64,000 bases of DNA from Desulfurococcales archaeon (GCA_023255955.1 JAGDWD010000001.1:1-64000), one strand, 5' to 3'; shown: positions 1-10,642, counted from the first letter of the stretch. Notes: generated from the letters alone by a model not told the origin. Numbers and translations are program-made.

Positions 1-85
1 CCTTAGGAAAAACTAGGGAGGTTTTTCTATGTAATGGAATGTAGGGGTTTATAAGCTTTTCTGTTTTCTGGTCTCATGCGTGTTC
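1..85 (+). promoter_or_regulatory. Conserved ~85-bp promoter element, copy 1 (inverted repeat GAAAAAC-N7-GTTTTTC, then TTTATAA TATA-like box)
   Basis: Near-identical to 31091-31175 and 44151-44237; TATA-like ggggtttataagctttt about 25-30 bp before the ORF start; CCTTAGGA operator half-site at bases 1-8. Confidence 0.75.
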
Positions 86-1303
86 CCTAGTTTTTTCTTG
101 TGCTTCTTTGTTGTGGGTTTAGTCTTTTGTGATTCGGGACTCTGTGGGTGTGTCTACTCATGGTGTGGTTATTTGGGGGGTACTCAAGCTAAAAGCTCTG
201 TGGTTATGTGTTGGTTGGTTGTGGGAGGGTTCGTGGTGTACTCTGGTCTTGAGGGTGGTTTGAGGAGGCTTGGGTTGTTTCACGGTAGGCAGGTCTATGA
301 GGTTTGTGAGCCTCTTCCGCTGATTGGGCACATAGCTTTCGGTGTTATTGATAGGGGGACTAACGTCATTCAGGTGAGGCCCAGTACTCTCTGTTACCAC
401 AACTGTGTTTTCTGTAGTGTTGATGCTGGCCCTGCTAGTAGGACTAGGCAGTCTGAGTTCGTTGTTGATGTTGACTGGCTTGCGAGGTGGGTTGTTGAGG
501 TGGCTAGGTTTAAGGGTGGGGGTGTTGAGGTCGTGATTGACGGTGTTGGTGAGCCTCTGACGCACCCCAAGCTCCCGCGGCTTGTTGAGCTAGTTAAGAG
601 GAGCAGCTTAGTCAGTAGGGTTGCTCTAGAGACTCACGGTGGTGGGCTGACCAAGGACCTCGCGATCAGGTTGTGGGAGGCAGGCCTCGACAGGATTAAC
701 CTAAGCGTCGACGCTGTGTCGAGGGATGTAGCTGTGAAGCTCGTGGGTGTCGGGTGGTACGACCCGCAGAGAATCCTCGACGTAGCTGAGTGGGTGATAG
801 AGAACACCGGGATCGACGTGATCCTAGCACCAGTGGTAGTGCCGGGCTGGAACGAGGACGAGGTCATACCCCTAATAGAGTGGGCTAGAAAACACGGTGC
901 GGGCCGTAGGAGTGGCTGGCCTACGGGGGTACTCATCCAGAAGTACGAGGTACATAAATACGGGAGGAAGGTTCCCGGGGTCCGCCCCTGGTCGTGGGAG
1001 GCCTTCTACGGGTGGCTGAGAAAGATTGAGGAGAGAACCGGGTACAGACTGGTGGTGGAGTCTAGGGAGATAGGGATCGAGAGGAGGCCTAAGCTGGGAA
1101 CCCCCTACAAGGTAGGTGAGAAAGTTAGGGGGGTTGTCGTAGGTCCCGGCCTACATAGAGGGGAGACTCTGATCGTCGACTCAAGACTCTCCAGGTTGAT
1201 GGCCAGTATCGGGTCAACCGGGCTGAGGCCTGGGCAGAGGGTCACCGTTACTGTCTTAGAGAACGATGACAACATCTACGTAGTGAAGCCGTCCACTACC
1301 TAA
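80..1303 (+). CDS. Radical SAM protein with C-terminal TRAM-like region; true start probably downstream of the GT-rich 5' region
   Basis: CYHNCVFC cluster motif (CxxxCxxC), IDGVGEPLTHP, C-terminal GETLIVDSRLS..GQRVTVTVLENDDNIYVVKP. Confidence 0.8.
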   Translation: MFPSFFLCFFVVGLVFCDSGLCGCVYSWCGYLGGTQAKSSVVMCWLVVGGFVVYSGLEGGLRRLGLFHGRQVYEVCEPLPLIGHIAFGVIDRGTNVIQVRPSTLCYHNCVFCSVDAGPASRTRQSEFVVDVDWLARWVVEVARFKGGGVEVVIDGVGEPLTHPKLPRLVELVKRSSLVSRVALETHGGGLTKDLAIRLWEAGLDRINLSVDAVSRDVAVKLVGVGWYDPQRILDVAEWVIENTGIDVILAPVVVPGWNEDEVIPLIEWARKHGAGRRSGWPTGVLIQKYEVHKYGRKVPGVRPWSWEAFYGWLRKIEERTGYRLVVESREIGIERRPKLGTPYKVGEKVRGVVVGPGLHRGETLIVDSRLSRLMASIGSTGLRPGQRVTVTVLENDDNIYVVKPSTT

Positions 1304-2090
1304 GCTCCCTGAGCCAGACCACCCTCTGCGGGTACGGTATCTCAATGCCCGCACTCTCCAGGGCCTTCTTAATGTCCCTGATGACAGTCCTCCTAACAGT
1401 CCAGAACTCCTGTGAAGGTGTCCAGAAGAGTATCTTCAGATTGATGGAGCTCTCACCTAGGGAGTCTACTATCACCACAGGCTCCGGCTCCGCTAACACC
1501 AGCTCGTTCTCCCAGAGGACAGCCCTGATTATCTCTATTGCCCTATCTATGTCGGAGCTGTACGAGATCCCTATCCCTATCTCAGCCCTCCTAGCTATCG
1601 ACCTACTGTAGTTGTATATTGGGCCACTGACCACAGCGCTGTTCGGTATAGTAACTACCTCACCACTCCACAACCTGATCTGAGTGGTCATTATGCCGAT
1701 AGCTTCCACCAGCCCCCAGTCACTACCTATCCTCACCGAGTCACCGACCTTGACCCTCCCCTCGAGGAGGAGTGTGAGGCCAGCAAAGAGACTACTCAGT
1801 GTCTGCTGTGCTGCGAGACCGACGACGAGGCCGGCGAAGCCTGCTGCTACTAGGAGGCCCCCAAGATCCACACCAGCTACTGAGAGAGCTGTGAGACCCC
1901 CTACGGCTACCACAGCTACCCTAACTACCCTCTCGATATTGTGGAGTATCTCAGGTGCCGCAACTATCTTAAGCTTGGAGACCTGCTTAGCAGCTACCTT
2001 AGATAGGTAGAAGAATATTGCGAAGACCACCACAGCCAGAACATACCTCAACACGGGCACGTTCCCCGCGAGCCACTCGTAGACGTCCAC
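1296..2090 (-). CDS. MscS-family small-conductance mechanosensitive channel
   Basis: AAGFAGLVVGLAAQQTLSSLFAGLTLLLEGRVKVGDSVRIG..G.VEAIGIMTTQIRLWSGEVVTIPNS, characteristic MscS core. Confidence 0.87.
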   Translation of the reverse strand: MDVYEWLAGNVPVLRYVLAVVVFAIFFYLSKVAAKQVSKLKIVAAPEILHNIERVVRVAVVAVGGLTALSVAGVDLGGLLVAAGFAGLVVGLAAQQTLSSLFAGLTLLLEGRVKVGDSVRIGSDWGLVEAIGIMTTQIRLWSGEVVTIPNSAVVSGPIYNYSRSIARRAEIGIGISYSSDIDRAIEIIRAVLWENELVLAEPEPVVIVDSLGESSINLKILFWTPSQEFWTVRRTVIRDIKKALESAGIEIPYPQRVVWLRELR

Positions 2091-2100
2091 AGCACCACCC

Positions 2101-2808
2101 CTAGAGGCCGAACCTCATAATGAACGTCGAGGTGCTTGGCTCTACGACGGGTCTCACACCATCCCCCACATCAGCTGAGGGCATTAACTCGGTGGTGACC
2201 TCAGCGTAGGTCGGTCCATGCACTACCACTCTCACTGAGGAAGTTACCGGCTGCTTAGTAGGTGGGAGGTATAGTCCGAGGCTCCCGACCGGGATGACCA
2301 CCCTAGACATCCGCACGACCTCCCTATCTGAGTTAGATATCCTCACCCTTACCCGGGCCCTAAGACACTCGGGAAGTCCCTGAATAAGCGTGGTGCTGGA
2401 GTACCTGCAGAGAATCCCCAGGTCCGGGGGTCCGTAGAGAGCGTACTTAGCCTTGACCGGTACTACCCTGAGTGGGACACCCCCAACACGAACAACCAAG
2501 TCAACCGGGACCTGCTGGTCGAGGACAGCTGACTCCCCCGGCAGTATGGAGACCTCCTCAGCGAGGCGGACCATGAGGTAGTCCACCCTAACACCCCCAC
2601 CGACCGGGGGATGTGGGAGGACCTCCACGAACCTCCCCGCCGGGACGTTCAACAACCCTAGTGGTACCTCCCCATTACCGACCCTCGCAACAAGCCTAAC
2701 TAGGTCCGGGCCTAACCTAGTGAAAACCAGGGAAAGGTACTCGAAGTCAGCTACCACCTCACCAACCACATCGTACACCCCGTACCCGCAGTAAACCACG
2801 ACCGCCAC
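2101..2808 (-). CDS. Conserved hypothetical protein
   Basis: Long ORF in tight array with neighbouring minus-strand genes, GT-rich coding-strand 5' end typical of this genome. Confidence 0.5.
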   Translation of the reverse strand: MAVVVYCGYGVYDVVGEVVADFEYLSLVFTRLGPDLVRLVARVGNGEVPLGLLNVPAGRFVEVLPHPPVGGGVRVDYLMVRLAEEVSILPGESAVLDQQVPVDLVVRVGGVPLRVVPVKAKYALYGPPDLGILCRYSSTTLIQGLPECLRARVRVRISNSDREVVRMSRVVIPVGSLGLYLPPTKQPVTSSVRVVVHGPTYAEVTTELMPSADVGDGVRPVVEPSTSTFIMRFGL

Positions 2809-3159
2809 CCTACACTTCCTTCATGTTGCCCCTGATAAGCCCGCCTCAACAATCACGGAATACCTACAGCGCTTCATAGATAATTATCTATTACTAACCT
2901 GAGGTTACTGCGCGTTAGATTTACGGTTTCCTACTCTCTTGTCTCTTTAGTAGTGCGGAGGTTTAGAAACTGCTTCTAGTTAAGTAGCAAGTTTCAGTAA
3001 GAGTAGTGTAAGGTCTACTAGGTTCCCTAGATGCAGTAAGTAGATGAGTCAGTGAGAGCGAGCATTCAGGGCGGACAGCTTGTGACTACATCCAGGGTTA
3101 GACGTAGCTACATTACCTACATGTCTAAACCATTACAACGAGGAGGAACTGTAGGACAA

Positions 3160-4056
3160 CTAGAAGGATCTAGGGGAGCTGGGTTTTACTGCCGTGAAGC
3201 CCTTCGCTTTATCTACCCACTTGACGGACGTGAATCCCGCGTGTTCGAGTCTCTTCTTGACTCCTTTGAGGAAGTCTATGTTACTGTGTTTCCCCGGTTC
3301 ACCGACGTAGTGGAAGAGGCGTCCTCCGGGTTTCAGTATCCTGAGGAGTTCTCTGTAGAATTCGAGTCCGTAGAGCTCGCCCGCTATGCTTATTCTGGGC
3401 GGGTCGTGGAGTACTGCGTCGAAGCTTTCCGGCTCCAGCTCCTTCACGAAGGAGGTGGCATCTGCTAGCACTATCTCTATCCTCCCGTCCTCGAGCCCTC
3501 TAGACCATGGGTTGTACCTGGAGATCTCCACGACGTTCGGATCTATCTCGACTGTAACTACCTTACTAGCTCCTCGGAGCACCTCAGCTATCGCTGTGTA
3601 GCCGAGGCCGGTGCACACATCAAGTACGCGGGCACCCGATATGTTACCTAGGGACGCGACCTTCAATTTGGAGTCTGTCCACGGGTCGATACCGACGGTC
3701 CTGTGCATCTGTATACCACTTATCTCAAGTGTCGGTGCTCTATCTCTAGCTACCGGCTTCAGCTTATAGTACTTACCGGAGCTGTAGAGGTCTAGCCTGA
3801 CGAGCTCTCCGCCTAGGACCTTGTAGGCGAATCCCTCCCGAACTCTCTCAAACTCCTCGAGAGCTACTGGCTGTGAGTCCCCGAGCACCACTAAGTCGCC
3901 CTCAAGCCTAGCGATAACCCTCGTTAAGCCCATGTCTAGGGTGACCGTAAACTCCCTAACCCCTAACTGCCTAGCTCTAACTACCTCAGTAGCCTCCCAC
4001 GTGGTGATCACGTAGCCAGGTACGTACCTATACTCCACCCTCACCATATGCTCCAA
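3160..4056 (-). CDS. Archaeal class I SAM-dependent methyltransferase (COG2521-like)
   Basis: ARVLDVCTGLGYTAIAEVLRGASKVVTVEIDPNVVEISRYNPWS, DAVLHDPPR, RELLRILKPGGRLFHYVG. Confidence 0.82.
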   Translation of the reverse strand: MEHMVRVEYRYVPGYVITTWEATEVVRARQLGVREFTVTLDMGLTRVIARLEGDLVVLGDSQPVALEEFERVREGFAYKVLGGELVRLDLYSSGKYYKLKPVARDRAPTLEISGIQMHRTVGIDPWTDSKLKVASLGNISGARVLDVCTGLGYTAIAEVLRGASKVVTVEIDPNVVEISRYNPWSRGLEDGRIEIVLADATSFVKELEPESFDAVLHDPPRISIAGELYGLEFYRELLRILKPGGRLFHYVGEPGKHSNIDFLKGVKKRLEHAGFTSVKWVDKAKGFTAVKPSSPRSF

Positions 4057-4134
4057 GCATTTCTGCGCTCAGTACTTATCTTCCGTACCGGCTGGCAGGC
4101 CCTGCTTACCGGTCAATACCTGAGGTTCCACCCG

Positions 4135-4851
4135 CTAGAGAAGGGCTTTACTGACGTCCGGACCCGTAAACCTGGCTATGACAACCCCGTCACGCATCTT
4201 GTAGGAGACGGTGCATGACCTCGCTACTATGTAGTCGTGTGTCGCGATGATGAAGCTCTGGCCGAGCTCCTTGCTGAGCCTAGCTACTAGCTCCATTATC
4301 TTCACAGTGTTCTCTACGTCGATATTAGCCGATGGCTCGTCCATCAAGACGACTGCTGGTTTATTAGCTAACGCCCTAGCTATAGCCACCCTCTGCTGCT
4401 CACCCCCACTCAGGGAGTCTGGGGTCCTACTAGCTAGGTGCCTAACCCCAACGACCTCCAGGAGATACTCTACCGTCCTCGCTCTCTCCTCCTTACCAAC
4501 CCCTGCTAGAGCTAGTGGGAGCTCAACATTCTCCCACACCGTGAGTGCTGGTATGAGGTTAAAGAACTGGAAGACGTAGCCTACCTTCCTCAACCTGTAC
4601 TGCGCTAGCTCCCGCCCTCTCAGCTTGCTGACGTTGACGCCGTCAACCACCACCTCCCCGCTATCCGGGAAGTCTATACCTGCTACGATATTTAGGAGGG
4701 TGGTCTTACCGGAGCCTGAAGGACCTACTAAGCAGGCTATCTCCCCCCTACCTACCTCAAGGGAGACCCCTCTCAGCGCCCTAACGTAGCCCCTACCGTA
4801 TCTGTAAGACTTATACACATCCTTCACTAACACGATCGGGTTGCTAGACAT
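4135..4851 (-). CDS. ABC transporter ATP-binding protein (LolD/MacB type)
   Basis: Walker A GPSGSGKTTLLN, signature SLSGGEQQRVAIARALANKPAVVLMDEP. Confidence 0.95.
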   Translation of the reverse strand: MSSNPIVLVKDVYKSYRYGRGYVRALRGVSLEVGRGEIACLVGPSGSGKTTLLNIVAGIDFPDSGEVVVDGVNVSKLRGRELAQYRLRKVGYVFQFFNLIPALTVWENVELPLALAGVGKEERARTVEYLLEVVGVRHLASRTPDSLSGGEQQRVAIARALANKPAVVLMDEPSANIDVENTVKIMELVARLSKELGQSFIIATHDYIVARSCTVSYKMRDGVVIARFTGPDVSKALL

Positions 4852-6058
4852 ACCTGATCGCCTCAGCAGGTCTTATCCTCGCGGCTCTGTAGGACGGTAC
4901 TAAGCCCGCAACTACGCTCACAGCGATACCAATCAGAACCGCTGTACCTACTACCTGAGGTGTTATCGTTAATCCTGAGATGTTCTGAGGTACCGAGCTG
5001 AACTGCCTAGCTCCGGGGAGGAGCCTAGCTCCCCCGAACACAGCGAACCTCGGGATCAGCTGGGTGACTAACACGCCGACACCTACACCAGCTAATGAGC
5101 CTACAGCACCTATGATGAGTGCCTCAGCTATGAATAGGGTGAAGATGAATCTGTCTCCTGCTCCTATGGACTTAAGTATTCCGATCTCCCTAGTTCTCTC
5201 CGCTACAGCCATGAACATAGTGTTCATGACCCCGAAACCGCCAGCAGTTAGTGCCACCAGGCCTATGGAGAGGAAGAAAAGGTTCAGAGTACTTAAAGCC
5301 TGCTCAACTAGGTTCGTTAAAGCTCTCTGAACGACTACCGTAACCCCCTGGATGGTCCCCCTAATCGTGTTAGCTACTGAGTCTACGTAGCTAGGATCCA
5401 CACACTTAACTAGTACAGATGTTACGTAGCCTGACAAACCGGACATCTCCTGAACCAGCCTCAGAGGTACGTAGACAGCCATTTCCTGGAGTCTGATCCC
5501 GGTCTCGAACACCCCTACGACTAGGACCTCCCTACTCGCGTTGCCGATAGATAGAGCCAGCCTACTACCGACACTGATATTCAACTCCTCCGCCAGGCCC
5601 TTACCCACCACAACCTCAGGGCAGTCACTACACGTGAACATCCCTCCCTCAACGACGTTCACCGTACTAACTACCTCCGTGTATGTGGCGGAATCGATCC
5701 CCTGGATAGTGACGTAGGTACCTCCAAGAGATCCACGTATCGATAGTGTGGGTGTCACCGCGTAAACTCCCTGTATTGCTAGAACAGTCTCCGCGATGCT
5801 CTCACTCAGTAACCGCTGTGTGGTGGTGGACTGCCGCCCTGGAAGGGTGAGGGACCCCCTGATAGTGCTATTCACTATAGCTATGTCGTACCCAGCTATC
5901 CTCCTAATAGACTGGAGAGCTGACTGCTCAGCCGTCGCCGTCATCGAGAGTAGGGATAGAATTAGAGCAACTCCTACAGCTATCCCAGCTGCTGTTAGGG
6001 AGAACCTGAGCTTCCTCTTCACTAAGTTTCTGTAGGCCATCCTGAGCACACCGACCAC
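4844..6058 (-). CDS. ABC transporter permease (FtsX/MacB type)
   Basis: N-terminal TM plus periplasmic domain, C-terminal ERTREIGILKSIGAGDRFI..FIAEALIIG..GSLAGVGVG; overlaps ATPase gene. Confidence 0.92.
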   Translation of the reverse strand: MVGVLRMAYRNLVKRKLRFSLTAAGIAVGVALILSLLSMTATAEQSALQSIRRIAGYDIAIVNSTIRGSLTLPGRQSTTTQRLLSESIAETVLAIQGVYAVTPTLSIRGSLGGTYVTIQGIDSATYTEVVSTVNVVEGGMFTCSDCPEVVVGKGLAEELNISVGSRLALSIGNASREVLVVGVFETGIRLQEMAVYVPLRLVQEMSGLSGYVTSVLVKCVDPSYVDSVANTIRGTIQGVTVVVQRALTNLVEQALSTLNLFFLSIGLVALTAGGFGVMNTMFMAVAERTREIGILKSIGAGDRFIFTLFIAEALIIGAVGSLAGVGVGVLVTQLIPRFAVFGGARLLPGARQFSSVPQNISGLTITPQVVGTAVLIGIAVSVVAGLVPSYRAARIRPAEAIRYV

Positions 6059-6173
6059 AGCTAACCCCGCGTATCAAGTAAGGAAACCACTAAAGAATAC
6101 CTAGGTGAGACCGTAGCGAAACTATCGGGAGACGGGAGAGCAGGACCGTAGCTGGCCCGAGCTAGCTGTGGAA

Positions 6174-7088
6174 CTAGCTGTGGATCTCCTTCCTCTTCTC
6201 AGCACCTTTCACCGGTTCTGGGTGTACGGTCGCCTCCCAGCCTAACTCCTCCCTAATACGTCTCTCCACGTTAGACGATATCTCGTGGACCTCATCGAGA
6301 GTTGTCTTTCCGTCTAGCCTGATGTGGAGTGTGACCTCCGTGTGAGTCCCGTATCTGTGGACGTGTATGTGATGCACGTCCACCACCTTATCTGAGGTAC
6401 TGTAAGCCAGCTTCTCCAGGATCTCCACCTCCTCCTTTGTAGGGCCTGTCCCGAGGAGCTCTCTGGAACCTCCGAGTACGAGCTTGATGGCTGTGTAGAG
6501 TATGAGGGATGAGACGGCCAGCCCTAGAATCCCGTCAACCCACCATACCTCTCTACCTACCGCTATGCTGATGGCTAAGATAGTGGATGCTGCAGCGTCC
6601 GCTCTATGGTGCCACGCATCTGCTATTAGTGGCTGTGCCCCGTACTTCCTACCTAACCACATCGACCACCTGGCTAGGGCCTCCTTAACAACTGCTGACA
6701 TAGCGAGAACTGCGATTATGTACCAGCTGAACACTAGGGACATCCCCGACAGTAACCTACCCGCACTTGCCTGAAGCAACTCCACAGCTACGGAGCCGAG
6801 TAGGGTTCCTATAATCACCGTAGCTATGGCCTCAGCTCTCCCATGTCCTAGTGGGTGCTCCCTATCGGCCGGCCTATACGATATCCGGAACCCGATGATG
6901 ACTACGGCCGAGGTCAGGGAGTCTGAGAGAGTGTGGACCGAGTCAGCGAGGAGGGCTGTCGAGTTGGTGATCAGTGCCATGTAGTACTTCACAGCAAACA
7001 GAGCTGTGTTCACTACTATGGAGGTAAGACCCTCCAGATAGCCAGCTCTCCTCCTAGCTACCTCACCTGCTCTCCGCAACCACACCAC
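6174..7088 (-). CDS. Cation diffusion facilitator (CDF) family transporter
   Basis: NSTALLADSVHTLSDSLTSAVVIIGFRIS..PADREHPLGHGRAEAIA, DAWHHRADA. Confidence 0.93.
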   Translation of the reverse strand: MVWLRRAGEVARRRAGYLEGLTSIVVNTALFAVKYYMALITNSTALLADSVHTLSDSLTSAVVIIGFRISYRPADREHPLGHGRAEAIATVIIGTLLGSVAVELLQASAGRLLSGMSLVFSWYIIAVLAMSAVVKEALARWSMWLGRKYGAQPLIADAWHHRADAAASTILAISIAVGREVWWVDGILGLAVSSLILYTAIKLVLGGSRELLGTGPTKEEVEILEKLAYSTSDKVVDVHHIHVHRYGTHTEVTLHIRLDGKTTLDEVHEISSNVERRIREELGWEATVHPEPVKGAEKRKEIHS

Positions 7089-7174
7089 TTACAAGACCCT
7101 ATCTAACCCGGACCGAAATAAGTAGCTCTACCTGAAGATAAAGCATTTTACCTTAGGACACACCACTACTGGCG

Positions 7175-7372
7175 GTGCTTAACGTGCCGTTAGTTGAGGT
7201 CACTATGTGGGCCGGGGTACCCTCGGAAGTTAAGAAGAAGCTTGCTGAGGGGCTGACCAAGGTCTTCGAGGAGCTCGGAATCCCGAGGGAGGCTGTCACG
7301 ATAGTCATATATGAAGTACCCAAGGAGAACTGGGCTACCGGTGGCCAGCTACACTCGGAGAGGTTCAAGTAG
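7175..7372 (+). CDS. 4-oxalocrotonate tautomerase family protein
   Basis: Small ORF PLVEVTMWAGVPSEVKKKLAEGLTKVFEELGIPREAVTIVIYEVPKENWATGG. Confidence 0.75.
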   Translation: MLNVPLVEVTMWAGVPSEVKKKLAEGLTKVFEELGIPREAVTIVIYEVPKENWATGGQLHSERFK

Positions 7373-7382
7373 TCCCCGTAAG

Positions 7383-8437
7383 GTGGGGGACATACCTGTA
7401 ACTGTGGGTAGTGAGGTCCTCAAAGACGTAGCTAGGAGGATATTCGAGGCTCTTAAAGTCCCGAGGAGGTATGCTGAGATAACTGCTGAGGCACTGGTCT
7501 TCGCTAACCTGAGGTGTGTGGATAGCCACGGTATTTCGAGAGGGCTTGACTATGTTGATGGGATAAGGCTGGGTGAGATAAACCCAGAGCCGAGTATTAG
7601 AGTCGTCCGCGAGACAGCTGTCTCCGTACTGCTCGATGGTGATGGGGGTCTAGGACCTCCAGTAGCTTACGAGCTTGCTGAGAGGGTTGTAGAGAAGGCG
7701 GGTAGTGTAGGTATTGCTGTGGGTGCTGCTAGGAACCTCAGGGATGTGGGGGCCTTAGGGTACTACGTTAGTAAGGTCGTTTCATCCGGTTATATCGGTG
7801 TAGCGGTAGCTAACGCTAAGGCGAGGGTGTCTATCCCGGGTGTTTCCTCACCTATAACCGGTACTAACCCCGTGTCGGTTGGGATACCGTCGAGGAGGCC
7901 TGTCCTACTAGACATGTCCCTCTCCGTAGTTCCGTACGGGAGGATACTGTCCTACGCTGCGAGGGGTGAGGAGATACCTGAGGGGTGGGCACTGGATAGG
8001 TTCGGTAGGCCAACAAGATCACCGAGGGAGGCCCTCGAGGGCTACCTACTCCCTATAGGAGGGTATAAGGGGCTAGCCTTGGCTATGGTAGTGGACATAC
8101 TTGCGGGGCCTGTAATCGGGGGCCGACAAGCCTGGAAATCAGTGGTAGAGGCCCCTACACGCAGGGAGGTGTACTGATCCTAGCTGTAGACCCAACCCTC
8201 TTCAGGGATCTGAGGGAGATAGAGGAGGATATTGAGAGATACATAAACACCATAAAATCACTTCCGAAGGATCCTGCAGTAGAGGTCGTGGTACCTGGGG
8301 AGAGAGCGGCTAGATGCTTTGAGGAGAGATCATCGAGGGGGGTCCCCCTAGACGAAGCAACATACAGTAGGCTGGTCAGGGTCTGCGGGGAGCTGGGGAT
8401 AGATATCAGTGACCTCAGAGCTTCCCTGAGTACCTGA
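7383..8437 (+). pseudogene. Malate/L-lactate dehydrogenase (Ldh2) family oxidoreductase, frameshifted
   Basis: ANLRCVDSHGISRG, GTNPVSVGIP, GYKGLALAMVVDILAG in frame 1 to 8177; continuation TQGGVLILAVDPTLFRDLREIEEDIERYI in another frame to ~8437. Confidence 0.75.
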
Positions 8438-9266
8438 GGAACCCCTCTACAGCTCTCACAGCATCCTTAGTCGGTAGGACATCGTGAGTCCTCACGACGT
8501 GGGCACCGTTCACGACCGCTATAGCTGTAAGTGCTATACTACCGTAGAGCCTGTCCTCCGGTCTCTCACGACCTGTTAAAACACCTATGAAGGACTTCCT
8601 GGAGATGCCTATGGCTATGGGCCTACCAAGTACCCGAAGCTCCCTCAGCCCGGCTATGACGTTAACGTCCCAGATGTACCACGGGATGTCCTGATATCGG
8701 AAGAACCCGATGCACGGATCGATAACTACCTTCCCCATATCGTAGTCTATCCTGCGAAGCATCTCGAGGGTCTCACTGAGAGCTCTGAGAACCCTCTCAA
8801 CCGGCTTCCCACCGACCCCGGGTGAGGTCTCCCTAGCGCAGACTATTACGGACGGCTGGTACTCCCTCAATACATCAACCATAGCTGGATCCCCCTTAAG
8901 CCCGGTCACGTCGTTCACTATCTCAGCCCCAGCCTTAATAGCTTCCTCAGCAACCCTAGCTCTGAAGGTGTCGACGGAAACCGGGACATCCACACTACTC
9001 CTTATACTTTCCACAGCTACCCTCACCCTCTGAACCTCCTCCTCCAACGGAACCTCCGTCTGCAGGTATGGTGCTGTAGACCTACCACCAACATCAACTA
9101 TATCAGCACCCTCCTCAACCATGGCAGAAGCTACCTCACCAGCCTTCTCAGGCAGTACAACAGAACCCTTATAGAACGACTCAGGTGAGACGTTGATCAC
9201 GCCCATGACCCTGACAGGTAACCCGTCACCCACCTCAACCCGGCCCAGCCTCCCGAAGATCCCCAC
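8415..9266 (-). CDS. folP: Dihydropteroate synthase
   Basis: VMGVINVSPESFY, GADIVDVGGRSTAP, VPVSVDTFRARVAEEAIKAGAEIVNDVTG, IGISRKSFIG. Confidence 0.88.
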   Translation of the reverse strand: MGIFGRLGRVEVGDGLPVRVMGVINVSPESFYKGSVVLPEKAGEVASAMVEEGADIVDVGGRSTAPYLQTEVPLEEEVQRVRVAVESIRSSVDVPVSVDTFRARVAEEAIKAGAEIVNDVTGLKGDPAMVDVLREYQPSVIVCARETSPGVGGKPVERVLRALSETLEMLRRIDYDMGKVVIDPCIGFFRYQDIPWYIWDVNVIAGLRELRVLGRPIAIGISRKSFIGVLTGRERPEDRLYGSIALTAIAVVNGAHVVRTHDVLPTKDAVRAVEGFLRYSGKL

Positions 9267-9422
9267 CTAACCCACCAACAACAAGAACTGTCCTAGGTAA
9301 AAACTGAGGAACTATAACTAAATAATATAAATAGATATGCCCGACAGTACAGTACTCAAAATATTATTGATGCAGCATTAAAAAATATTAACTTCGAACT
9401 AGAGATAGTTCATGGTGGTAAA

Positions 9423-10618
9423 ATGCATCTACGTTCAGTTATAGTGCTTGCTGTACTAGCACTAATTATTAGCTCAATTATGTCGGTGGTTCTACCTGCT
9501 AATGCGCAGGTTACTAAAGGTCCTAGAGCTGAGACAATTACGTATGTAGGTGTAACAACTACAGATAAAGGTATTAAAGGTGTTGAGACAGGTGAGTTCG
9601 ATGCGTTCATGTGGGAGGTCCTCCCAGATGACCTCGAGAAGGCTGGTGCTGATATAAGTAAGCTCAGACTTATCCCGGCACTCAGATTCTTCGATGTTCT
9701 GGACATAAACGCGTATAGCGATCCGAACGAGATGGGTGTGTGCGGTCTAGCTACTAGACCTCGGGACGGTGTTGTAGTCTTCAACCCGTTCGCTATAAGG
9801 GAGATAAGATTCCAGCTAAATAACCTGATGAATAGGAAGTACATTAGTAACGAGCTCCTGAAGGGTGGTGAGCCAGCGTACACGTACGTAAGTGTAAGCC
9901 ACCCAGCTTGGAGATACATCAAGGACGTTGCCGACATGCTCGGTCTTAGAGAGGAGGGTAACGAGCTCCTCGCACTACAGAGGATTAGGGCGGCAATGCT
10001 GAACGCGTCAGCATGTGCTCAGAAGTTTGGCTACTCTATAACCACTGAGAAGGATCCTGTGTCTGGTAGGGAGGTTTGGACCCTTAAGAGACCTGACGGA
10101 TCTAAGGAGCCGATAAAGATAGTCCTCCTAATCAGGATAGAGGATGAGAGGAAGCTTATAGGTGACTACCTAGCAGGGCAGTTAGAGAAGGCAGGCTTCC
10201 TAGTTGAGAGGAAGTACATAGAGAGAGCACAGTTCAGGCCTCTAGTCAGATCCGCGGAACCTAGGAACCTTGACTGGCATATATACACACATGGTGACAC
10301 TATGATAAGGTCTGTATGGGTTCACGAAGAGGTTGGTACTCCTCTGAGTTCTCGTCCCTACCAACTACTGGAGGTTTATGGGAGTATACTGCTGAACACG
10401 CTAAGGCTATCGGTGACTACGTGCAGGAAAGGTTGGAGCAGATAGCTAGAGAGCTCTATAGGGGGCAGGTAAAGGACATAGAGGATTACTGGGCTAAGGT
10501 GAGGGAGGGTACCTACCTAGGGATCTACCAGAGCCTTAGAGTCTTCATTATCGGCGTCAGAAACTTCTACGTAGTCAACCCAAGAATCAAAGACATGGTC
10601 TACAGCCTGTATTTTTAA
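9423..10618 (+). pseudogene. Extracellular solute-binding protein (archaeal peptide/SBP_bac_5-like), frameshifted and C-terminally truncated
   Basis: Signal peptide, DWHIYTHGDTM then frame change near 10310-10340 to WYSSEFSSLPTTGGLWEYTAEHAK..YWAKVREGTYLGIYQSLRVFIIGVRNFYVVNPR and early stop. Confidence 0.65.
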
Positions 10619-10642
10619 TCTTGTCTATTATGGAGTGAAATA

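Noticed and set aside
158-565. Antisense ORF of 135 aa opposite the radical SAM gene
   Set aside because: Low-complexity Pro/Asn/Thr translation caused by the G+T-rich coding strand; radical SAM motifs are on + strand
3052-3468. 138-aa + strand ORF
   Set aside because: Antisense to the 3' half of a clear methyltransferase gene
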